Made by a program: the position numbers and the translations under genes. This document shows, in pieces, positions 1 to 8,183 of a stretch of DNA of 64,000 nucleotides. The notes below the pieces were generated by a model. It was not told the DNA's origin and ran no database searches. It saw only the letters and a list, made by a program, of their open reading frames with translations. This DNA comes from Bdellovibrionales bacterium. Its GTDB lineage: Bacteria; Bdellovibrionota; Bacteriovoracia; Bacteriovoracales; Bacteriovoracaceae. Positions within the stretch are counted from its first letter, which is position 1, and the number at the start of each line of letters is the position of its first letter. Location: NCBI GenBank assembly GCA_018646675.1, contig JABGUH010000040.1, forward strand, positions 1 to 64,000. The letters run 5' to 3'.

Positions 1-101
1 AATAAAGTTTATTGTGACGAGTGACTGCCTTGAGAGTTCAACCACCAGTAGTGGTGAGACGGTGAGCTGGCAAGAGTATTAGATGTTACTCACTAGCAAA
101 C

Positions 102-259
102 CCTCACCTCAAACAAGTATCGCTGCTCAAAGGCCTCACCTCAAACAAGTATCGCAGCTCAAAGGCCTCACCTCAAACAAGTATCGCAGCTCAAAGGCCT
201 CACCTCAAACAAGTATCGCAGTTCAAAGGCCACACCTCAAACAAGTATCGCAGCTCAGA
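102..259. repeat. 32-bp tandem repeat block (4 full + 1 partial)
   Basis: Units lie at 102-133, 134-165, 166-197, 198-229 and a shortened one at 230-259. Each reads roughly CCTCACCTCAAACAAGTATC followed by GCAGCTCAAAGG. They are directly adjacent with no spacers, so this is a minisatellite and not a CRISPR array. Single-base differences between units (CGCTGC/CGCAGC, GCTC/GTTC) show that it is diverging. A period of 32 is not a multiple of 3, which argues against coding. Confidence 0.92.
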
Positions 260-342
260 TGTCACACCCTAAAAAACCTGTTAGCACCAGAGAAAATAGA
301 CGGTATAATTACTGGCCCCCCCCTTCCAGCTTGGACTCTAGC

Positions 343-360
343 TACTGTGACGTCACAGTA
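343..360. repeat. Perfect 18-bp palindrome
   Basis: TACTGTGACGTCACAGTA is a perfect inverted repeat centred on TGACGTCA, at the right end of repeat copy 1. It recurs unchanged in copy 2, although the flanking C-run differs. It could be a protein binding site. With no loop it is less likely to be an RNA hairpin. Confidence 0.85.
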
Positions 361-466
361 AAACCAATAAAGTTTATTGTGACGAGTGACTGCCTTGAGA
401 GTTCAACCACCAGTAGTGGTGAGACGGTGAGCTGGCAAGAGTATTAGATGTTACTCACTAGCAAAC

Positions 467-560
467 CCTCACCTCAAACAAGTACCACAGTTCAAAGGCC
501 ACACCTCAAACAAGTACCGCAGCTCAAAGGCCACACCTCAAACAAGTATCGCAGCTCAGA
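467..560. repeat. 32-bp tandem repeat block in copy 2
   Basis: Two full units and one shortened terminal unit of the 32-bp repeat seen at 102-259. The first two carry the variant AAGTACC in place of AAGTATC. The last unit, ending CAGCTCAGA, matches the last unit of copy 1, so the change in copy number is internal. Confidence 0.9.
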
Positions 561-642
561 TGTCACACCCTAAAAAGCCTGTTAGCACCAGAGAAAATAG
601 ACGGTATAATTACCAGCACCCCCTTCCAGCTTGGACTCTAGC

Positions 643-660
643 TACTGTGACGTCACAGTA
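643..660. repeat. Perfect 18-bp palindrome, second copy
   Basis: Identical to the palindrome at 343-360 and at the same place relative to its repeat unit. Confidence 0.85.
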
Positions 661-688
661 GAACCAATAAAGTTTATTGTGACAGACT

Positions 689-728
689 ATTACTCACTAT
701 TGCTCAGAATTGCTCACAATTGCTCTAA
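689..728 (+). repeat. Four 10-bp direct repeats
   Basis: Four adjacent decamers: ATTACTCACT, ATTGCTCAGA, ATTGCTCACA and ATTGCTCTAA. The 10-bp period puts each copy on the same face of the helix, as in iteron-like or multimeric protein binding sites. No replication gene is nearby, so the role is unknown. Confidence 0.7.
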
Positions 729-767
729 AGAGGTAAATCTAGCTGCTGGAGCAAGGTGAAGAGACTT

Positions 768-802
768 CATTGTGACGGGTGACTACCTTGAGAGCTCAAC
801 CA
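768..802. repeat. Degenerate third copy of the long-repeat left arm
   Basis: The stretch starting CATTGTGACGGGTGACTACC matches the left arm of both long units (TATTGTGACGAGTGACTGCC) with a few substitutions and continues into CTTGAGAGCTCAACCA. No 32-bp repeats follow. From here to about 980 there is unremarkable AT-rich intergenic sequence upstream of the first gene. Confidence 0.75.
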
Positions 803-983
803 ATAACAGTGAAAAAATCGATCACCATTAAAATTCAATCGACCTATCCACCTAATCCAGACGCTACCTCGAATAGGCAACAAAAAGAGTTAAATATTTA
901 TATCGCAAACACCGAATAGTTGAGCATGCAACCTGACCATTTATGATCAGTGGCCAGTACTTATACCTAATTTGGAGAGAGGA

Positions 984-1376
984 ATGGTGCGTACAACTAC
1001 TCTGATTATAATACTACTTGTGACACCTCTGCTACGGGGATTCGCTTTTGATCATACGATTGAAAGAGTGGTTATTCCCATCGCTGGTTATCAACAGACT
1101 GAGCTGGACTTTAAGATTGAACTACTACACGACCTAGATTTTGAGCATATCTATCTTGACTGCCAAAGTTTTTTAAATGGAATCGATTTCTATCAATATA
1201 ATGAGGAGAGTAGTTCCCTAGTCCAAGTGGATTTTTTCCATCTCTGGCCTGATGAGTGTATGCAAGGGATGGAGATGGCAATAGTACAAGATCTTCAGTG
1301 TATTATTCTAACTCGTGATCGAGATAAGGGTGAGCACTCCTTTGAATTTGTTAAAGATGAAATGGAGTGCAAGTAG
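984..1376 (+). CDS. Small exported protein of unknown function
   Basis: This is a 130-residue protein with an N-terminal signal peptide: basic MVRTTT, a hydrophobic run to about residue 18, likely cleavage near GFAF. The mature part is acidic with about four cysteines, which could form disulfides in the periplasm. The ATG at 984 is chosen over an in-frame TTG at 972 because GGAG lies at 974-977 at good spacing. No family is recognised. It sits alone after the repeat array and converges on the flippase-like gene, with only about 10 bp between the stops. Confidence 0.65.
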   Translation: MVRTTTLIIILLVTPLLRGFAFDHTIERVVIPIAGYQQTELDFKIELLHDLDFEHIYLDCQSFLNGIDFYQYNEESSSLVQVDFFHLWPDECMQGMEMAIVQDLQCIILTRDRDKGEHSFEFVKDEMECK

Positions 1377-1386
1377 GTACTACTTC

Positions 1387-2376
1387 CTAACTGTCCGCAA
1401 CCTCAAATTTTGAGGCGCGCTTTAACATATCTCTCTTACCACTCATTAAGTAGGGAATAACTCCTAGCAGATTGATCATGACCATCGCGACAAAGTAGAG
1501 GTTGAATAAAGACGCCCCATTGTCAATATTGAAGTAGCTAAACAGTGTTCCAAAAATAGCGTGCCCTACTCCCATTCCAGCTGGTGCCACCGGCAGTGCG
1601 ATGGCAACAAACCCTAGTGGAATAAAGGTAAAAGCAAACTTGAAGGGGATTGCTTGGGCAAAATAGGGTAAAGCCAATATCCAAAAGGCTGAAATATTCA
1701 ACATCTGGGTGAACATACTCATCCCCAAACAGATAGAAAAAGTTTTGGGTGCCCCGCCAATCAACCAGACCTGCTCCAAAGTATTAACCACCCGATCTCC
1801 CAAAGCGGGTATCCTCTGGGCAACACTTAGAAAAAGGTTTTGCACTTTTCGAGGCAAAAAAATGGAGATCAGCACCCCCACCATACCCAGAAAGATTAAA
1901 AAATTTAGATGAATAATACTTCGAATGCCGTCAGATAGTACCACCAGATCGCTGTAGTAGATAAGACTAAATCCCCCCAGCAACATCAATAGACCAAAAA
2001 GACCTATCACCCGATCAATTAAGACCGAAGTTAGCAAAAAAGTTTTTGATAGCTTGGAGTTAAGATCCCGTGCGTAGACCAGTTTTACCAGATCCCCAGT
2101 TACCACCCCCGGCAGTACGGAGCTAAAGAAGAGTCCAATCCAGGTCAACATGGTGATATCAACAAATGGTAGCCTCTCGCCTGTTTTAATCTCCAGCAAC
2201 ATCTTCCAGCGCACTGAAGTTAAGATCACATTGATAATCATTAGGACAATAGCAAACGCCCAAAGATGCCAACTTCCCATACTGTGACTAACCAAGGATA
2301 GATCCAGCTCACCGCGCTTTAGAAGCCAGATAATGATGCCACCAGCAAAGATGAATTTTAGAGCAATCCTAAGCAC
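1387..2376 (-). CDS. Integral membrane protein, LPG-synthase TM/AglD (UPF0104-like) family
   Basis: A 329-residue protein made almost wholly of hydrophobic helices (about eight). It has the family features of LPG_synthase_TM/YbhN-like proteins: the early segment with VRWKMLL, the GVVTGDLVK motif around residues 90-100, and a late P-x-G-x-G-x-GHA segment. Members are flippase-like proteins associated with lipid or glycan export. It is transcribed divergently from ugd, which makes UDP-glucuronate, so a role in envelope glycan or lipid transport fits. The substrate cannot be deduced. Confidence 0.8.
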   Translation of the reverse strand: MLRIALKFIFAGGIIIWLLKRGELDLSLVSHSMGSWHLWAFAIVLMIINVILTSVRWKMLLEIKTGERLPFVDITMLTWIGLFFSSVLPGVVTGDLVKLVYARDLNSKLSKTFLLTSVLIDRVIGLFGLLMLLGGFSLIYYSDLVVLSDGIRSIIHLNFLIFLGMVGVLISIFLPRKVQNLFLSVAQRIPALGDRVVNTLEQVWLIGGAPKTFSICLGMSMFTQMLNISAFWILALPYFAQAIPFKFAFTFIPLGFVAIALPVAPAGMGVGHAIFGTLFSYFNIDNGASLFNLYFVAMVMINLLGVIPYLMSGKRDMLKRASKFEVADS

Positions 2377-2484
2377 TTGGGTTACCTCGCAACCAAAGAA
2401 AATTTGCCTAAAGGTGGGAAGATAGTATAGTTGTGAGGAAAGTGCTAGTAATAAAATCTAAGTCAAAGTGGGAGAAGCACAACG

Positions 2485-3825
2485 ATGAAAGTAGTGATGA
2501 TTGGAACAGGCTATGTTGGCTTAGTAAGTGGAACCTGCTTTGCCGAGATCGGCCACCAAGTTACCTGTATCGATATTGATCAGAAGAAAGTTGCCAATCT
2601 CAAAGAGGGTAAATCCCCCATCTATGAACCAGGCTTGGAGGAGCTTTTACATCGTAATCTCGCTGCCCAACGGCTCTCTTTTAGCTGTGACTACCAATCG
2701 GTTAAGGAAGCCTGCGCAGTATTTTTAGCAGTTGGCACTCCATCTAGTGCAACGGGCGAAGCAGATCTGACCTATCTAGAGCAGGCGGTAAAACAGGTTG
2801 CTCCCCTTTTGGCCCCAGATAGTGTGGTGGTGATTAAATCTACAGTACCGGTAGGAACCTCCCAACGTTTACGTCAACTCATCCAGCAAAATAGCAGTAG
2901 TAATTTCTATCTGGTCAACAACCCTGAATTTCTAAAAGAGGGAAGTGCGGTGGAGGACTTCATGCGTCCTGACCGGGTAATAATTGGTCATCAAGAAGAG
3001 TGTGCCGCCGAAATGATGGATGAGCTCTATGCTCCGTTACTGGTGCAGGGGAATCCCCTAATCAAAATGTCCAACCTCTCAGCCGAGATGAGTAAGTATG
3101 CCGCCAACTGTATGCTGGCGACCAAGATCTCCTTTATCAATCAAATTGCCCAGCTCTGTGATCGTACTGGAGCTGACATTGAAGAGGTACGACGAGGAAT
3201 TATGAGTGATCGGCGAATCGGTCCCCACTTTCTCTACCCTGGGCCAGGCTATGGAGGCAGCTGCTTCCCTAAAGATGTCAAAGCGCTAATTCACACCGCC
3301 AAACAACATGATGTTCCCTTAGAGCTAGTTGAGGCAACTGAAGAGATTAATCATCGCCAAAAAAAATATATTTTCACCAAGATAGAGTCCTACTTTAATG
3401 GTGATTTAGCAGGGAAAACTTTTGCCTTCTGGGGCGCAGCCTTTAAAGCAAATACCGATGATATTCGAGAGGCCCCAGCGCTAGCGGTCGCCCAGGCACT
3501 AATCGAAGCTCAAGCAACGATTAACTTTTTTGACCCTGAGGCAGGGGATAATTTTCAAGCGTGGGCCGATAGTTCACCGGCCACCAAGGGAAAGGTTGTG
3601 GGTTTTAACAACAAGTATGACGCCCTTAATGGCTGTGACGGGTTGGTGGTGATGACTGAGTGGCGGGAGTTTAGAATTCCTGATTTTCATGAGATTGAAC
3701 AACGGCTTAATCGAACAGTTATTTTTGATGCCCGTAATCTCTACTCAACAAATAAAGTATTGGCGAGTGGCTTTGACTACTGCGCAATTGGAAAATATAT
3801 TCCTCAAAACAAAGGTCTCAAATAA
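2485..3825 (+). CDS. ugd: UDP-glucose 6-dehydrogenase
   Basis: The enzyme oxidises UDP-glucose to UDP-glucuronate with two NAD+ and supplies surface polysaccharide synthesis in the cytoplasm. The 446-residue length is normal. Visible features are the Rossmann motif GTGYVGL at the N-terminus, the ST-VPVGT segment, PEFLKEGSA, and the catalytic loop GGSCFPKD with the nucleophilic cysteine at about residue 260. The C-terminal UDP-binding domain has the expected AFKANTDDIREAPA motif. A GGGAG ribosome binding site precedes the ATG. The nitrilase gene starts one base after its stop, so the two are co-transcribed. Confidence 0.95.
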   Translation: MKVVMIGTGYVGLVSGTCFAEIGHQVTCIDIDQKKVANLKEGKSPIYEPGLEELLHRNLAAQRLSFSCDYQSVKEACAVFLAVGTPSSATGEADLTYLEQAVKQVAPLLAPDSVVVIKSTVPVGTSQRLRQLIQQNSSSNFYLVNNPEFLKEGSAVEDFMRPDRVIIGHQEECAAEMMDELYAPLLVQGNPLIKMSNLSAEMSKYAANCMLATKISFINQIAQLCDRTGADIEEVRRGIMSDRRIGPHFLYPGPGYGGSCFPKDVKALIHTAKQHDVPLELVEATEEINHRQKKYIFTKIESYFNGDLAGKTFAFWGAAFKANTDDIREAPALAVAQALIEAQATINFFDPEAGDNFQAWADSSPATKGKVVGFNNKYDALNGCDGLVVMTEWREFRIPDFHEIEQRLNRTVIFDARNLYSTNKVLASGFDYCAIGKYIPQNKGLK

Positions 3826-3826
3826 T

Positions 3827-4612
3827 ATGAAGATTGGTGTAATTCAACTCTGCTCCACCCTAAATCCTGAAGAGAACATAAGGAAGGTTCGCTTCCTTAT
3901 GCAACAAGCGGTACAAGAGGGGGTCGAGGGAGTTTTTCTACCGGAGTGTTTCTACTCCATGTCAGATGGCCTATCCGCCACACCATACGTGGTACAAGAG
4001 GGTAACGAGCACTACCGCGAGATAAAAAATTTGGCCATCGATTTTAATCTTCCCATTTTAAGCGGTACTGCAACCTATAAAACTGAAGATGGTAAAGGGG
4101 TCGTTAACCGCAACCTCTGCTTTACCGCTGACGGTAACAAGCTTGCGTACTACGATAAGATGCACCTTTTTCACTGCCAGCTTAATCAGGGGCAAACCTC
4201 AATTGATGAGTCCCAAATATATACCGCAGGAACCAGACCACACTCTTTTAGCTGGCAAGGATTTACCATCGGCCAAACGATCTGCTTTGATCTACGCTTT
4301 CCCCAACAATTTCAAAATTATCTACAACAGGGAGTAGACCTCTTCACCGTTCCGTCCGCTTTTACCCATCCTACCGGTTTGGCCCACTGGCACACTTTGA
4401 TTCGGGCCCGAGCCATTGAGACTCAATCCTTTGTTGTCGCCGCCGCTCAATGGGGTGAGCATAATGAGCGCATGCGAAGTTTTGGCCACTCACTGGTAGT
4501 TGATCCTTGGGGAGAGGTTTTAGCCGACGGAGGAGAGGGTGAGAAACTTATCACCGCAGAACTTGAATACTGGCGAGTAGAGAGTAGCCGAAAAGCGATA
4601 CCGCTGGACTAA
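3827..4612 (+). CDS. Carbon-nitrogen hydrolase (nitrilase/omega-amidase-like)
   Basis: A 261-residue cytoplasmic amidohydrolase of the nitrilase superfamily. The Glu-Lys-Cys triad is present: E40 in FLPECF, K111 in YDKMHLF and C153 in TICFDLRFP. The family includes omega-amidases and deaminated-glutathione amidases; FDLRFP and the GTRPHSF region favour this Nit1/Nit2-type branch, but the substrate is uncertain. The ATG immediately after the ugd stop is chosen; a longer frame reaching into ugd has no support. The last 4 bases overlap the convergent phosphatase gene. Confidence 0.85.
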   Translation: MKIGVIQLCSTLNPEENIRKVRFLMQQAVQEGVEGVFLPECFYSMSDGLSATPYVVQEGNEHYREIKNLAIDFNLPILSGTATYKTEDGKGVVNRNLCFTADGNKLAYYDKMHLFHCQLNQGQTSIDESQIYTAGTRPHSFSWQGFTIGQTICFDLRFPQQFQNYLQQGVDLFTVPSAFTHPTGLAHWHTLIRARAIETQSFVVAAAQWGEHNERMRSFGHSLVVDPWGEVLADGGEGEKLITAELEYWRVESSRKAIPLD

Positions 4613-5574
4613 CGATCACCGCTTGCTAAAAAAGAGAGAATATCCTGCTCACTCTCTACTACAACTGTTCCCTGGTACGCATCATCTAGAGGATATCCCC
4701 CTTTAATTAAAAAAGTTTTAAGCAGAGGGATTTTCAATTGATCACTAATCTTATCCCCCACCATCACACTGCGGGTTAAATCAATCGGTAGCTGTTCTAA
4801 AGCTTGAAGAAGCATCCCCACTTCAGGCTTGCGAGTGTGGGAGTGATAGGCATATTTTTCAATTGTACCGTCCGGATGGTAGGGAGAGAAGTAACTTGCA
4901 TCAATTCTTACTCCACAAGAGGCAAGCTCTCTTTCCATCATCTGGGTGAAATCGAGATAGTGTTGATCGCTAAAAATCCCCCTGGCCAAACCGGACTGAT
5001 TGGTCAAGATCACTACCCACCAGTTATTTTGGTTGGCCCACTTGATGACCGGAATAATAGCATCTCGCAGTTTTAAATCATTTTGCTGATAGGGGTAACC
5101 AACATCCTCGATCACTACTCCATCCCGGTCTAGGAAAAGAGCGGGTTTGAGTGATAAAAATTTCTCTACATCTTGATCGTTTGACAAGGCAAACGTCCCC
5201 AAGGGGTATGAAGTAAAAAATTCCTGTGAATTAGAAAAAGTTATTTTAGAAAAGCTCTTAGTCTTTCCAAACCATACTCCGCAAGGAAGATATTGGTCAC
5301 ACCACCCTCCCCCATCAGCCGTAGAGCAGCACTGAACAAGAAAGAGATCTTGGTCTAAAGTAATTAACGCTAAAGGATCGCAACAGAGATGATCTGGTAG
5401 CAACAAAAAGTGGGAACAGGCAGCGGGCAGATGATAGTGAGCTAAATCTTCTAATGAAGCGACAATATCGATCTGGCCAACTCCTCGCCCCTGTAAATAG
5501 CGTTGAATATACTCAACCGTAGATGGTGCACCATCCTGGTTAGGGTAGATAATGGCCGTAATCCGATCTAACAC
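4609..5574 (-). CDS. HAD-superfamily phosphatase, GmhB/HisB-N-like, with N-terminal extension
   Basis: A 321-residue protein. Residues from about 143 form a HAD-IIIA phosphatase: the nucleophile motif FLDRDG with D149 and D151, the LTNQSG motif, and late TRKPEVGM and VGDKISD motifs. This is the pattern of D-glycero-D-manno-heptose 1,7-bisphosphate 7-phosphatase. The cysteine/histidine zinc site of E. coli-type GmhB is not conserved: the C-x-H and C-x-C positions read S-P-Y and S-H-T. The first 140 residues match nothing I recognise; they may be a degenerate nucleotidyltransferase-like or recognition domain. The substrate is probably a sugar phosphate for LPS or glycan synthesis. Confidence 0.75.
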   Translation of the reverse strand: MLDRITAIIYPNQDGAPSTVEYIQRYLQGRGVGQIDIVASLEDLAHYHLPAACSHFLLLPDHLCCDPLALITLDQDLFLVQCCSTADGGGWCDQYLPCGVWFGKTKSFSKITFSNSQEFFTSYPLGTFALSNDQDVEKFLSLKPALFLDRDGVVIEDVGYPYQQNDLKLRDAIIPVIKWANQNNWWVVILTNQSGLARGIFSDQHYLDFTQMMERELASCGVRIDASYFSPYHPDGTIEKYAYHSHTRKPEVGMLLQALEQLPIDLTRSVMVGDKISDQLKIPLLKTFLIKGGYPLDDAYQGTVVVESEQDILSFLASGDR

Positions 5575-5587
5575 CGACTACCAACAG

Positions 5588-5845
5588 TTAAGACATATAG
5601 GGATTTTGTCCAGTTTGGTGGTCAGTGGTATCCACCACCTCTTCAATCATCGGGAAGCGCTCTTTGATAATTCGCTCAACACCATCTTTTAAAGTGGCAC
5701 GGGCACCGGCACAACCATGGCAACCACCAGTCATTTTGACATATACTTTATTGTTATCCACATCCACTACCTCAATGCTGCCACCGTGAGCTTCTAGGGC
5801 CGGAACAACCTCTTCTTTTAGTAGTGCTTCTATTTTTCTAATCAT
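5588..5845 (-). CDS. NifU C-terminal-domain-like Fe-S scaffold protein
   Basis: An 85-residue stand-alone Nfu domain, proposed to carry and hand over Fe-S clusters. The CxxC cluster site is visible in GGCHGCAGA, preceded by the typical pattern of an N-terminal helix, then ALEAHGGSIEVVDV. AAGGGG lies at ribosome-binding distance before the ATG. It is downstream of the glycosyltransferase and upstream of the phosphatase on the same strand, with short gaps. Confidence 0.88.
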   Translation of the reverse strand: MIRKIEALLKEEVVPALEAHGGSIEVVDVDNNKVYVKMTGGCHGCAGARATLKDGVERIIKERFPMIEEVVDTTDHQTGQNPYMS

Positions 5846-5866
5846 TATCTATTACCCCTTTATATA

Positions 5867-6772
5867 TTATATTATCTTGAAATTTTTATACTCACCAATC
5901 CGGTAACCAGTTAAGCTCTCCACCCCATCCGAGATGGCCAGCCCCAAATTTTTAAACTCATGACGCATTGGCATCGACATCAAATCAAGCTTCTCTTTAC
6001 GATGCTGCTTAATCCACTCCTCCATTATCTTAGGATGAGTCTGTTGAAAAGGTTTGACTCCCCATAGACGCTGGTATTCAAAATTGTCCTTACTGGTACA
6101 ATCTTCCCCGTGGTAGAGTCGATTCATCGCTTCAATTTTTTTATGCATTAGCTGCTCTTTTCTGGCCCAACCATAGTGAAAAATCCGAGCATTGATCTCA
6201 CGGCAAAATAATTTTGAGTTATCTGAATGACGAAATCCTTGAGCATCTAGATAACTTCTAACTCCAATGTTATTGCGAATGGTTCTTACCTCTCTTCGAT
6301 AGACTGAACGGGTCTGGCGAATATAGTCAGGAGAGCCATAGAAGTGCAGATATTTAAAGATCAACCCTTCGATCTGGGGATTCCGTTCCATATGGATAAT
6401 CCCATTATGAATTTCAGACAGATCATCTTCATGGATGACCTCATCACCTTGGATATATTGACAAATTTTTCCATGAGCCTTGGCCAACGAAATATTAGTC
6501 TGCTGAGAGAGGATGGTGCCCCGAGAGGCGATCTGAGGGTCCCAGAAGGATTTTAGAAAGATAAATTTTTTATGAGTGAAGATTCCTCGCAGTAGATCGT
6601 ATGTCCCATCATCCTCTTTTAAGTTACGATCTGAAAATCCCACATTGATGATAATCTCATCACAGAGCGGCTCAATACTTTTGATGCTCTCAACCACTGG
6701 ATAGTCCAGTGAGATTCCGTGCTTAATAAAGAATATCCCGGAAACCAAGGGACCACTATTTATAGTAACCAT
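5867..6772 (-). CDS. Glycosyltransferase-like protein (GT2-type)
   Basis: A 301-residue protein. The N-terminus (VSGIFFIKHG, then ESIKSIEPLCDEIIINVG) looks like the first strands of a GT-A fold. A QGDEVIHEDD stretch around residue 115 matches the acidic DxD-like nucleotide-sugar site position. No membrane segment is visible, so it is cytoplasmic. Its neighbours (ugd, sugar phosphatase, flippase-like protein) suggest envelope glycan synthesis. Donor and acceptor are unknown. Confidence 0.7.
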   Translation of the reverse strand: MVTINSGPLVSGIFFIKHGISLDYPVVESIKSIEPLCDEIIINVGFSDRNLKEDDGTYDLLRGIFTHKKFIFLKSFWDPQIASRGTILSQQTNISLAKAHGKICQYIQGDEVIHEDDLSEIHNGIIHMERNPQIEGLIFKYLHFYGSPDYIRQTRSVYRREVRTIRNNIGVRSYLDAQGFRHSDNSKLFCREINARIFHYGWARKEQLMHKKIEAMNRLYHGEDCTSKDNFEYQRLWGVKPFQQTHPKIMEEWIKQHRKEKLDLMSMPMRHEFKNLGLAISDGVESLTGYRIGEYKNFKII

Positions 6773-6861
6773 AACTATACATCAATACTCTTTTTGCGCT
6801 GTTCTGGCAATAAAGTGGGAGAGTAGGAACAGATTGATTTAGCAGGATGTGAACCGAACAA

Positions 6862-7926
6862 TCAGTAACGGGGACGGGATATTATGCCAAAATAGAGCAG
6901 TAGCAAGATCCAAAGATCCAGCAACAGAAGAGCTACCAAACCTGGTTGAGGCCCAATAGATCTAATCAGTGAGGTCTGATTGAAGCTGTATAGATTGTAG
7001 CTATCCTTTTTGCGCCCTCCTCTTCCCACCATCTGGAGTAGCATTGCAGGGTTTTCAACTGGATAACTAATGAATATATCTGAGATTGGAGGAAGATTAA
7101 CCCCATGGCTTAATGCGGTAGTGGCAAAAATGCAATCCGGTGCCCCATCCATCTGTGAAAGGTGTTGCTGAAACTCTCTTCCCTGGCCACCAACACAGCC
7201 GACAACCTGATGGCCAATAGATTGGTAGTACTCCACAAGTCTTGCCACCTGCTGCCGATAGCGACAAAAATAGAGTGTCGTCCCTGATCTCTTGGACGCA
7301 AGATGGTAGTAGAAATAGCGATTAAACCTACCTCTCATCCAGTGATAGTATCTAAACTGGCGAGTGGGAAGGTGCTCCAGTTTCATATTTCCCAGATCGA
7401 TTATCAGTGGGATTCGAGTTACAAGAGCAAAATCACGTTTTAGCTCCTTAAGTTGTCCCTTAATAAACGAGGCACTAAGGGCAAAAACAGGAACAGAGCT
7501 GACCATCACATCCTGATAGATTTCAAGCAGTTTGGGACGAAAAGTAACTCCCCAATATAAAAAGAGATGTAACTCATCAAGCACAATTAGAGGCGCTTGG
7601 GCCCTTAACTCCAACCACTCAAGCACTCTGGAACTAAACTGCTCCACATCGCAGATGATAACTCCTCCCTTGGCCAATCTATCCAAGTTATCTAATGAAT
7701 CATCGCTGGAGCAGATCTGCACCGTTGCGAGACCGTGTCGAGTCGCACTAGTTGCAAACTCCGCCCCGATTGCCTGTAATGGTGCTAGGTAGAAGGCAGT
7801 GCGGCCACTCTTTGCCAACTCCAAGATCAGATGTCCCTTACCCCACGCTGGTGGTGCGAGTAGTAAAGTAAAGCTCATCGCTTGATCAAAGATATGATTT
7901 AAGTCGGTTATCAATTCCTCTCTCAT
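6862..7926 (-). CDS. Compact superfamily 2 DNA/RNA helicase-like ATPase
   Basis: A 354-residue two-domain helicase core. The Walker A-like motif is APPAWGKG near residue 24, the Walker B is LIVLDELHLF (DELH), motif III reads FALSAS, and motif VI is QMVGRGGR near residue 310. Accessory domains of RecQ or RecG are absent. The C-terminus is odd: about 20 very hydrophobic residues (from GLVALLLLDLW) resemble a membrane anchor. It stands alone. The substrate and role are not known. Confidence 0.75.
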   Translation of the reverse strand: MREELITDLNHIFDQAMSFTLLLAPPAWGKGHLILELAKSGRTAFYLAPLQAIGAEFATSATRHGLATVQICSSDDSLDNLDRLAKGGVIICDVEQFSSRVLEWLELRAQAPLIVLDELHLFLYWGVTFRPKLLEIYQDVMVSSVPVFALSASFIKGQLKELKRDFALVTRIPLIIDLGNMKLEHLPTRQFRYYHWMRGRFNRYFYYHLASKRSGTTLYFCRYRQQVARLVEYYQSIGHQVVGCVGGQGREFQQHLSQMDGAPDCIFATTALSHGVNLPPISDIFISYPVENPAMLLQMVGRGGRKKDSYNLYSFNQTSLIRSIGPQPGLVALLLLDLWILLLLYFGIISRPRY

Positions 7927-8183
7927 CTCAAAGAGAGGTTAGTGCAAGCGAGTAGTAGCGATAGCAGAAGATAAATACAGGTAAATACTTATCTTAATAA
8001 CTGTAGACTAAAATAACTTTTATCCTGCCGGAGAGTATCAGGTCAATCGGTTTCGCATGAAGTTGACGGCTACTCTAATGGGTGTTAAGTTGCATCGACA
8101 TTTATTCAATCATTAAACTCGCTCCTTGCCGTAGATTTTGGGATGAGGGGCTTATATTAATAGATATAATCCGGGAGGTTATA

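Larger units (their letters stand above)
1..365. repeat. Long repeat unit, copy 1 (365 bp)
   Basis: This is the first of two near-identical head-to-tail units; the second starts at 366. Each unit has the same order: a common left part with a small hairpin (ACCAC at 41-45 pairing with GTGGT at 51-55), a block of 32-bp tandem repeats, a common right part, and a perfect 18-bp palindrome. Copy 1 is 65 bp longer because it has two more 32-bp repeats and one more C in a C-run. The array may extend left of the window. No plausible gene lies here: reading frames across it just cycle through the 32-bp repeat in all three phases. Confidence 0.9.
366..665. repeat. Long repeat unit, copy 2 (300 bp)
   Basis: Copy 2 has the same left arm, hairpin, 32-bp repeats, right arm and palindrome as copy 1. 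It carries only three 32-bp repeats (467-498, 499-530, 531-560) instead of five. The left arm is identical to copy 1 up to the repeat block, pointing to a recent duplication or gene conversion. Confidence 0.9.

Noticed and set aside
83..361. 92-residue open frame in the repeat array with protein-like repeats
   Set aside because: The apparent peptide repeat comes from reading the 32-bp DNA repeat in three successive phases. There is no ribosome binding site, and the frame is not kept in the second copy.
102..560. Possible CRISPR array
   Set aside because: The 32-bp repeats are directly adjacent with no unique spacers, and no cas gene is in the window.
8082..8183. N-terminal extension of the S6-S18 gene by 34 residues
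   Set aside because: The GGGAGG ribosome binding site at 8173-8178 and the canonical S6 start MIYELALV place the start at 8184.
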